Shown piece after piece: positions 28,071 to 33,720 of a DNA stretch of 33,720 nt. The first letter of the stretch is position 1, and each line of letters starts with the position of its first letter. The position numbers were made by a program, and so were the translations under genes. Origin of the DNA: Pseudomonas sp. Q2-TVG4-2 (GTDB lineage Bacteria; Pseudomonadota; Gammaproteobacteria; Pseudomonadales; Pseudomonadaceae); the NCBI RefSeq assembly GCF_013620795.1, contig NZ_LGLW01000016.1:1-33720 (forward strand), given 5' to 3'. The notes beneath the pieces are model-generated. The model was not told where the DNA came from. It saw only the letters and a program-made list of their open reading frames with translations, and searched no databases.

Positions 28071-28676
28071 TTATTCAATGATGACGCGCATATCCGGATC
28101 GCCCAGCAGCCGGGCGCCGTCGAGAACCGTCCACTGATCGGCCGTTACGCCGAGCAGGTAGGCCGAGCGAATGCCCGACAGGTTGGCCACCTCTTTTTGC
28201 AAGGCTGCCTTTTGAATCTTTCTGATACCCAATACACGGTCGATCAACAGGCCAAACTCCATCTCCGACCCTTGGAGCACGGCCAGGAAGTTCTTGTCTG
28301 ACAGCCCACCGATCGGCAGCTCGAACAGCACGCGAAGGTCCAGCACCGAGACGATACGGCCGCGCACGTTGACGATCCCCAGCACATGGGGCCGAGTACC
28401 AGGCAGCGGCGTGTAGTGCGTTAGCGGCATCACCAGAGTGATGTGCTCGCTTTCGACCGCATAGGTCTCGCCACTCAGACTGAACGTCAGCACCTCGAGC
28501 CAACTGTCCGGCTGCTCGGCCTCGGACACCGCGGCCCATTGTTGTGTCCGTTCAAGCAGTCGCGCCTCGAGCGTCGCGGCATCTGGCGTGAAGCCTGCGT
28601 CCAAGCGCTTGTCGAGTTCCGCCAGCCGTTGATGAATCGCGGCCCAATGGTCGGCGCCGTTCTCTGCGTCGGTCAC
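28071..28676 (-). CDS. CheW-type coupling protein (WspD-like)
   Basis: A 201-aa coupling protein linking the receptor to CheA. The CheW domain occupies about 55-201 (LTFSLSGETYAVESEHI, GIVNVRGRIVSVLDLRVLF, then FGLLIDRVLGI), preceded by about 50 residues of charged helical sequence as in WspD. Translation starts at GTG 28676, supported by GGGAGA seven bases upstream; the stop of the CheR gene overlaps it as GTGA. A longer frame from 28706 begins at TTG with no ribosome site. Two different CheW proteins in one operon fit the Wsp class. Confidence 0.88.
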   Translation of the reverse strand: MTDAENGADHWAAIHQRLAELDKRLDAGFTPDAATLEARLLERTQQWAAVSEAEQPDSWLEVLTFSLSGETYAVESEHITLVMPLTHYTPLPGTRPHVLGIVNVRGRIVSVLDLRVLFELPIGGLSDKNFLAVLQGSEMEFGLLIDRVLGIRKIQKAALQKEVANLSGIRSAYLLGVTADQWTVLDGARLLGDPDMRVIIE

Positions 28677-30229
28677 AGCTGATCTCCCATGCTTATCTGT
28701 TCGCAAAGACGCAGCAGCTGAGCGCAGCTCATGCCGTCGGCACGGGGCACCGGAGCATCCTCGGCCTGTTCACCCAGAAGTTGTCGACACACCTGAAGGG
28801 ACTTGCTGCTCGCTTTCGTCTGGCCTTCGCTTTGCAGCAGACGGGCCTGGAGGAAGTAGCCGAGGACGAAGTCTGGCTCCAGATAAAGCGCTTTCTGCAA
28901 GGCTGAGAGCGCTCCGCGATTGTTGCCGACCTGCTGCTCCAGCAACGCCAATAGCCAGTAAGCAGACGCTGACGCAGCGTCCAGTGTCAGTGCTCGTTCT
29001 AGATTCTGTCGGGCCAGTTCGATTTGATGCTCATCGGCCCAGCTCCTGGCCAGCAGCAGGCAGGCTTGACGTTGCTGGGCCGGACTCAGGGCAGGACAAT
29101 CCAGATAAGCATGCAAAACTTGTCGGGCCGCCTCGGGCCGACCGTTTGCCAAGGCCTGTTGCGCCTTGTCCCATAGAGCTGCTGGGCCGGTTTCGGCTGC
29201 GGGACTGGCTTCGGCTGGGCGAAGTTGAATTCTGGGGGCCGTTGCGGGGCTCGTAACGGCTTTCGACGCAGGCACTGACTGCGGTGAAAGACCTGGTGCT
29301 GGATTTGCCGCCGCAAGCCAGCTCGGCGGGATGGGCGATGTATCTGGCTGAGGCGCGCTGCCTTCGCTCAAGCCCATCGAGCCCTGCTTGGTCAACGCAT
29401 AATTACTCGCCGCCATGCGTCCTTTCAGCCCGGCGCGGGTCGCGATGCCGGCCTCGACTGAGCTCAACATCAATACACCGTTGGGCTCCAGACTGGCGAG
29501 TAGCCGTCGCAACGCGGCGCCGGCCCGCGCCGGCGAGAAATACATCAGAACGTTTCGGCAGAGAATCAGGTCGGCGTCCGGCATCGGGCTCGGCTGCCGA
29601 CTGTCGGCCAGATTGAAACGGACAAAGCGAATACGGTCCCGCCAAGCCGTGCGCACGCGCCAGCGTGACCCTTCCGCCTGGAAGTAACGACTGCGGTACG
29701 CCTCGTCATTGCCACGAAAGGCATTGCGGCCATACAGGCCGTGGCGCGCACGCACCAGGAAATCCTCGTTGATATCCGTGGCAAGCAAATCCACCTGCCA
29801 GCTGTCACGCTCGAAGCCAAGCAATTCGTCTACTAGAAACAGCAACCCATACGCTTCTTCTCCCGTGCAACACGCCGCACTCCAGAGCCGAAGGGAGCGC
29901 TGCCCTTCCTTTCGACGACGCTCCAACAGCGGTTTCAGATGATGCTGTGCCAGCCAGTCGAACGCTTGCGCATCACGTCTGAAGTAGGTTTCGCCTACGG
30001 AAAACAACGGGACCAGCGCCTGAATTTGCGACTTATTCCAATCGGCAAACGCCAGCTCTTCCAGCCAGCGGTCGGTATCGGTCGGTTGTTGGTCCTGTGC
30101 CAGCCTGAGCAGGCGGCGCAAGAGATCGCTTCGCCGCTCACCTGAGAAGTCCATACCCAGATGCTGATGTACCTTGTGAGCCAATGCATCAAGCAGGCGC
30201 GGCGAGCAGTTGCTGTCAGACACTCTCAT
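28673..30229 (-). CDS. CheR-type methyltransferase with TPR repeats (WspC-like)
   Basis: A 518-aa enzyme that would methylate receptor glutamates using S-adenosylmethionine. The N-terminal helical domain (about 1-85) is followed by the methyltransferase domain with the SAM motif LWSAACCTGEEAYGL (about 114-128), LLATDINEDFL and ILCRNVLMYF. After a proline-rich linker (about 290-350) come tetratricopeptide repeats (about 355-470, for example SASAYWLLALLEQQVGNNRGALSALQKALYLEPD). This CheR-TPR layout is characteristic of WspC-like enzymes. The start at 30229 overlaps the upstream cheW gene by 14 bases. Confidence 0.9.
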   Translation of the reverse strand: MRVSDSNCSPRLLDALAHKVHQHLGMDFSGERRSDLLRRLLRLAQDQQPTDTDRWLEELAFADWNKSQIQALVPLFSVGETYFRRDAQAFDWLAQHHLKPLLERRRKEGQRSLRLWSAACCTGEEAYGLLFLVDELLGFERDSWQVDLLATDINEDFLVRARHGLYGRNAFRGNDEAYRSRYFQAEGSRWRVRTAWRDRIRFVRFNLADSRQPSPMPDADLILCRNVLMYFSPARAGAALRRLLASLEPNGVLMLSSVEAGIATRAGLKGRMAASNYALTKQGSMGLSEGSAPQPDTSPIPPSWLAAANPAPGLSPQSVPASKAVTSPATAPRIQLRPAEASPAAETGPAALWDKAQQALANGRPEAARQVLHAYLDCPALSPAQQRQACLLLARSWADEHQIELARQNLERALTLDAASASAYWLLALLEQQVGNNRGALSALQKALYLEPDFVLGYFLQARLLQSEGQTKASSKSLQVCRQLLGEQAEDAPVPRADGMSCAQLLRLCEQISMGDQL

Positions 30230-30695
30230 TGCCAGCCTCGATTGTCTGCGTCAACGCCTTGGCCAGACGCTGTTCATCGTTATCCGAGAGCAGCTGCTCC
30301 ACATCTTGAATTAGCAGCATGCCGTCCGCGCTTCGCATCACGCCCCGCAGCTGGTCGCAAGGCACCCTCGGATCGGGTGCCGGGACGAACAACTCTGGAT
30401 CGCATGTGAGCACGACCGCAACCGACTCAACCGTAAGCAGCAATTCGCGTCGGCTGGTCTTCAGCCAGATCAAAGGTTGCCAAAGGGACCGCTGAGCCGG
30501 ACGGATGCCGAAACGTATCGACAGGTCAATCACCGGCAGAATCTGTCCGCGCAAATTAACCAGCCCACAAACTGATTTTGGAGCGCCTGGCAGCGGTGTG
30601 CTGAGAAGCGCAGGCAGAACCTTGATCACAGTCTCAAGCGGTACGGCGCACTGGTGCTTACCGATCATGAAAGGTAATACCGAAAACCATTCCAT
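30216..30695 (-). CDS. CheW-type coupling protein (WspB-like), first gene of the operon
   Basis: A 159-aa single-domain CheW protein (WFSVLPFMIGKHQCAVPLETV, GLVNLRGQILPVIDLSIRFG, LLLTVESVAVVL). The start at 30695 is chosen because the domain begins there and GGTGG lies just before it; the open frame continues to 30923 without recognisable residues. It is the first gene of the minus-strand run and ends inside the CheR gene. No promoter was identified with confidence in the region upstream (30696-30850). Confidence 0.85.
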   Translation of the reverse strand: MEWFSVLPFMIGKHQCAVPLETVIKVLPALLSTPLPGAPKSVCGLVNLRGQILPVIDLSIRFGIRPAQRSLWQPLIWLKTSRRELLLTVESVAVVLTCDPELFVPAPDPRVPCDQLRGVMRSADGMLLIQDVEQLLSDNDEQRLAKALTQTIEAGNESV

Positions 30696-31313
30696 AGCCA
30701 CCCGATCAAATTTTCTCTGTACAGCGATAGATACGTTGACTACCCCGTTGGAGCATAGCAGGGAAACGATCCGAGGCATCCCGAAAAAGCATGTATTTAT
30801 GGCGCTGTAATTTTGACGAATTGCCACTAGCCGCCGTTTTCGGCACACCGCTCCGAGTTTGTCATCACAGCCGCTGCGGCTAGTCCACGAATGGACTCCG
30901 GCAGCGCCAGCCAAGGGAAGCACCAGCGGTCAGTTGCGAGTGCCTGAGCTAAAAGCCACTGCCCGTATGGCAGCCGCCCGAACATTGGCCGAGGGCCGAC
31001 CTGCTTTCGATCGGGCCATAGGCGTTACGCCGTTTGATGCTCAAGAAGTCATCCGTTCTGTCTGCTAGCTAGGACAGGGTAGCGAGCATCTGCGAGCAAA
31101 ATTGATTGATTGATGAATTCGCGCTGAACTAATACAAACCGCTCGTGGGATGGGCTATTTGACGAATTCTGCTCGACCGATTGACCTTGGCTGGCGCACG
31201 ACTGCACTACCACGGCGACCGACTGGCCAGGGATCGGCATTGAAAATCACGTTATACGTACTTGGCAGGCGGTCCCTTGGCGATTCGGGTGCGGAGAACA
31301 CCTCGAGGCGGTG
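30696..31313. other. Intergenic stretch upstream of the chemosensory operon
   Basis: No gene is supported here. The operon promoter must lie in the first part of this stretch, but no convincing -35/-10 pair or regulator site was identified. Short frames on both strands show no family features. Confidence 0.45.
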
Positions 31314-31472
31314 ATGGTGGCGCCGACGCGGCCGCGCGATTTGGACATCAACGGGATCGAGGCTTTATGGGACAAGGAGCTGCACACAGCTATGAACACC
31401 CAAAGACTCGCAATTCCAGAGGAAGCGGTTGTCAGCACTCTCTTAGGCGATCTGAGCCATGGGGTAAAATAA
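31314..31472 (+). CDS. Possible small or truncated protein of unknown function
   Basis: A 52-codon frame from ATG 31314 (VAPTRPRDLDINGIEALWDK, then ELHTAMNTQRLAIPEEAVVSTLLGDLSHGVK) ends at TAA 31470-31472. The same frame stays open upstream to about 31183, so it may be the end of a longer lost gene. Amino-acid make-up is coding-like and partly helical, but no family was recognised and the ribosome site is weak. It may be chance. Confidence 0.3.
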   Translation: MVAPTRPRDLDINGIEALWDKELHTAMNTQRLAIPEEAVVSTLLGDLSHGVK

Positions 31473-31907
31473 CCCACTCGATCATCAATAGGTCACTAAA
31501 CCCGCGTGGCTAAAGAGATTAGATATCGATTGATGTGACTATTACCGTCGCTTTTACCATCATCCAGCTCGGCTGGTGCGCAAATTGGATAGTGGTGTGG
31601 GCGCGACGACTCTAGCTACACAATAACCAATCGCTAGATATTTTAATCTTTCAGCATGATTACGCTGCGCTAGGCGCAGCCTACATCCGCACGCGCCGAC
31701 GCACCTTTTTATACTACGCCCCCGGTATGTCTTAACGCTCGCACTCGCCCTGTCCTTTCGTTGGTTTCTGTCCGGATTGGCATCACCTTGCGTTGCGAGG
31801 TGCGCGATGACTGAGCTGCCTTCCAAACCTGACTCTTTTCCTCTGCCGGCCCGTGACGGTAAGCGACGGCATCGGATGGCGCCATTTGACTTCAATGACG
31901 GCAACTA
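31473..31907. other. Intergenic stretch with a hairpin and a doubtful small frame
   Basis: A 7-bp inverted repeat (GCTGCGC-TAG-GCGCAGC) lies at 31664-31680. A 33-codon frame at 31807-31908 (MTELPSKPDSFPLPARDGKR..., with GAGGTG upstream) is open but unrecognised. No other feature is seen. Confidence 0.4.
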
Positions 31908-31908
31908 G

Positions 31909-32059
31909 CCAAGTATCACTTCCGCTATTGCGGGATGGGTGCGTGGCCTATCGACGTGTGGCGAACAACTACATCGCCGTCTTCCAACACTTCATCCCGC
32001 CAGGCATTTGGGAGGTGATCGTTTTCTCACGGATACACGGCGTTTTAAAAGCCAGCTAA
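31909..32059 (+). pseudogene. Tn3-family transposase fragment
   Basis: The stretch CVAYRRVANNYIAVFQHFIPPGIWE closely follows the motif around the catalytic region of Tn3-family TnpA, where members read YRHVxDxYIALFSHFIPCGVWEA. In the neighbouring frame just upstream, LAKYHFRYCGMG corresponds to the LLAEYHIRYGGYG that precedes it in TnpA, so one frameshift separates the two. After VWEV the similarity is lost within about ten residues. Intact TnpA is close to 1000 aa, so only about 4 percent remains. It lies between the chemosensory operon and the damaged copper locus. Confidence 0.65.
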
Positions 32060-32134
32060 GGCTTAGTCACGCTATCTTCAGGGGCTAAGCACAGGCTTAG
32101 CTTGCTTCAACATATGACCTCTGATTAGGTCAAC

Positions 32135-32150
32135 CTGACAGAAATGTAAT
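32135..32150. promoter_or_regulatory. CopR-type copper-responsive box
   Basis: CTGACA-GAAAT-GTAAT fits the CTGACA-N5-GTAAT pattern described for the Pseudomonas copper response regulator CopR. A TATATT-like -10 element follows at about 32181-32188, and the copA start is about 130 bp downstream. No copR gene is in this window, so the regulator would act from elsewhere. Confidence 0.72.
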
Positions 32151-32277
32151 CGTTACTTCAGCCCCAAGTCAGGACGCTTTGAATATATTGATGTAGACGT
32201 TGCGAGCATCGGAAGAAAAATACAAACGTCCCTGCAGTAGGCGATGTTCCTCGCTAACCAATCTATAAGGTACCCGC

Positions 32278-33171
32278 ATGTCTTCTACGCATTGCCATCA
32301 TCAGCCTGACCAAACGAAAGGATCAGCAGCACTCACAGACCCGGTCTGCGGGATGAAGGTGAAAGAGGACAATGAACATCAAGAGCATTATCAGGGAAGT
32401 ACTTACCGCTTCTGCAGCCAGGGCTGCCAGACCAAGTTCCGTTCTGATCCTGCTCGATATATCGCTGCACAGCAGGCTCAAGGACCGGCATCTCAGGCAC
32501 CCGCGCCGTCCGCACAGAAGGCACCCGCCGGTGATGCAACGACCGAGTTCACCTGCCCAATGCACCCTGAAATCCGCCAAATGGGACCAGGTGATTGCCC
32601 TATCTGCGGGACGTCATTGGAACCTCTGATCCCTGAACTCGACGAGGAGGAGAACCCTGAACTAAAGGAGTTCTCAAAGCGGTTCTGGTGGTCCTTGCCG
32701 TTAACGGTTGCTGTGACGTTATTGGCCATGGCGGGACATGCGATACCGCTGTTTCACGGGGCTAGCCAGAACTGGGTTGAACTGGCCCTCACGACCCCTG
32801 TTGTGTTGTGGGCAGGCTGGCCATTTTTTTCGCGCGGCCTCGCCTCGGTCAAATATCGCAGCCCGAACATGTGGACCTTGATCGGGTTAGGCACGGGGGC
32901 TGCGTATATCTATAGCGTCGTGGCGACCGTCTTACCGAGCATATTTCCAGCGTCATTCACGGTGGGCGGTCGAATAGGCGTTTATTACGAAGCCGCCGCA
33001 GTGATCATTTCGCTGACCCTGCTAGGCCAGCTGCTCGAGTTGAAGGCCCGGACTCAGACATCCTCGGCAATCAAGTCCCTGCTTGGCCTGTCGCCTAAAA
33101 CCGCCATGAGCCTCAGCTCAGCATCGGTGGTGTTCAATGCCCTCCGGCTCCGTCAAGCGCATGTTGTTTGA
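32278..33171 (+). pseudogene. copA: Copper P-type ATPase with internal deletion of the catalytic core
   Basis: The 297-aa product begins like a full copper ATPase: a His/Cys-rich start, a YHS metal-binding domain (DPVCGMKVKE to RFCSQGCQTKFRSDPARY), a heavy-metal-binding domain (FTCPMHPEIRQMGPGDCPICG) and the first four membrane spans up to SAIKSLLGLSPKTA. It then jumps straight to MSLSSASVVFNALRLRQ, the normal C-terminus of such ATPases. The junction is near 33100-33107. The actuator domain, the CPx membrane helix, the DKTGT phosphorylation site and the nucleotide-binding domain are missing, roughly 450 residues. The frame is kept, so a short membrane protein could be made, but it cannot pump copper. 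An AAGGTA site precedes the start, and the CopR-type box is upstream. Confidence 0.88.
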
Positions 33172-33412
33172 GGCCTGTCGGCTGCCGGCCGTGACATTCC
33201 AACTGCTCGCGGCGGCCCGTCAGCGGTTACGGCTCGCCGGCATGCCGTCGAATGTCATTGCCCAACTGGAAAGACCGGCAATGCGTGCCCCGTTTGGACC
33301 GTGACGAGCCCGATCGGTCGCGTAGTAGAAAGCCTTAATGCCCGTGAGGGCATGACCCTACCAGTCGACGCCCCTTCGCTCGCACAAGTGGTCTGGGCAC
33401 GGCTTGGCTAGG
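33172..33412 (+). pseudogene. CusB-like efflux adaptor, internal remnant
   Basis: Two frames carry adjacent parts of a copper/silver efflux periplasmic adaptor. The first reads LLAAARQRLRLAGMPSNVIAQLER and the second, after a shift near 33297, reads [21 protein letters not shown]. These match the CusB region where the helical hairpin returns to the lipoyl-like domain. The remnant follows the deleted ATPase gene directly, and no start or complete domain is left. Confidence 0.65.
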
Positions 33413-33469
33413 AGTTGCAGTACCAGAGGCGCACGCAAATATAGCGCAGGGGCAATCAGTAACAGCGCG

Positions 33470-33704
33470 CCTGCCCTCCTCGAGGCGATCCGCGAAGGCG
33501 CGGTGCGCCCTCAGGCCAGGACTGTCGCAGTCATCATCGCCGGACTTCGAGGGTAGCGGGACCGGCAGCGAAATCATGAGCCGTATCGCCGCGCCCATGG
33601 TAGGCGGGATGATCACCGCACCTTTGCTCTCCTTGTTCGTTCTGCCGGCAGCCTACCTGCTGATGCGCCGCCAGCAATTGCGTGCCCCTCCCCCCAGCAA
33701 GTAA
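33470..33704 (+). pseudogene. CusA-like RND transporter, C-terminal remnant
   Basis: The final part of a heavy-metal RND transporter is recognisable in two frames: [22 protein letters not shown], then after a shift near 33550, [20 protein letters not shown], continuing through [16 protein letters not shown] to a TAA at 33702. Intact CusA proteins are over 1000 aa, so only the last two membrane helices remain, with a short internal loss at the loop before GTGSE. Together with the preceding two remnants it shows that a cop-cus cluster once stood here. Confidence 0.75.
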
Positions 33705-33720
33705 CCAACCCCACTGGAGA

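Noticed and set aside
27504..28301. 265-codon plus-strand frame
   Set aside because: Antisense across the receptor and CheW genes, both of which have intact motifs.

Overview
The window looks like a high-GC gammaproteobacterial chromosome from the Pseudomonadaceae (Pseudomonas/Stutzerimonas type). The evidence is the protein families: a PrpR-type sigma-54 activator, a levulinate (lva) operon in the Pseudomonas putida gene order, a Wsp-like chemosensory operon and a PAS-MCP of the usual pseudomonad type. No rRNA, tRNA or CRISPR array was seen.

Layout. (1) 1-3600 is a mobile or decayed segment: the N-terminal stub of an IS1182-type transposase, a P4-type tyrosine integrase, a RelE-like toxin/XRE antitoxin pair behind a 17-bp palindrome, and a frameshifted TIGR02391-like pseudogene followed by unidentified debris. 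(2) 3609-13241 is an apparently intact levulinic acid operon. lvaA-B-C-D-E-F-G run leftwards on the minus strand and lvaR, the sigma-54 activator, is divergent on plus. A near-consensus -24/-12 promoter lies at 11096-11111, with a palindromic upstream site at 11218-11232. (3) 13242-14616 is debris: an Old Yellow Enzyme fragment, a possible transposase scrap and an unrecognised fragment. (4) 14617-19543 holds a PAS-PAS chemoreceptor broken by what looks like a one-base deletion, a GAF-GGDEF diguanylate cyclase, an EAL-domain scrap and a two-TM SPOR-like protein. (5) 19544-30695 is one compact minus-strand operon: CheW, CheR-TPR, CheW, MCP, CheA-REC, CheB, then a very large REC-GAF-PAS-PAS-GGDEF-EAL-REC protein. 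(6) 30696-32277 is mostly non-coding, with a decayed Tn3-family transposase piece. (7) 32135-33704 is a collapsed copper-resistance locus: a CopR-type box, a copper P-type ATPase with its catalytic middle deleted, then CusB and CusA scraps.

How the genes fit together. The lva genes should import levulinate (LvaF/LvaG), activate it to a CoA ester (LvaE), reduce it (LvaD), phosphorylate the 4-hydroxyacyl-CoA (LvaA/LvaB) and convert it to 3-hydroxyvaleryl-CoA (LvaC), under LvaR and sigma-54. The chemosensory operon resembles Wsp, in which receptor signalling drives c-di-GMP output. Here the receptor gene sits in the middle, and the WspR position is taken by a protein with both synthase and phosphodiesterase domains and two receiver domains, the second lacking its phospho-acceptor Asp. 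This variant signalling operon is the best candidate for an under-described system; the nearby diguanylate cyclase and EAL scrap make the region rich in c-di-GMP genes. The copper locus keeps its regulatory site but has probably lost its transport function.
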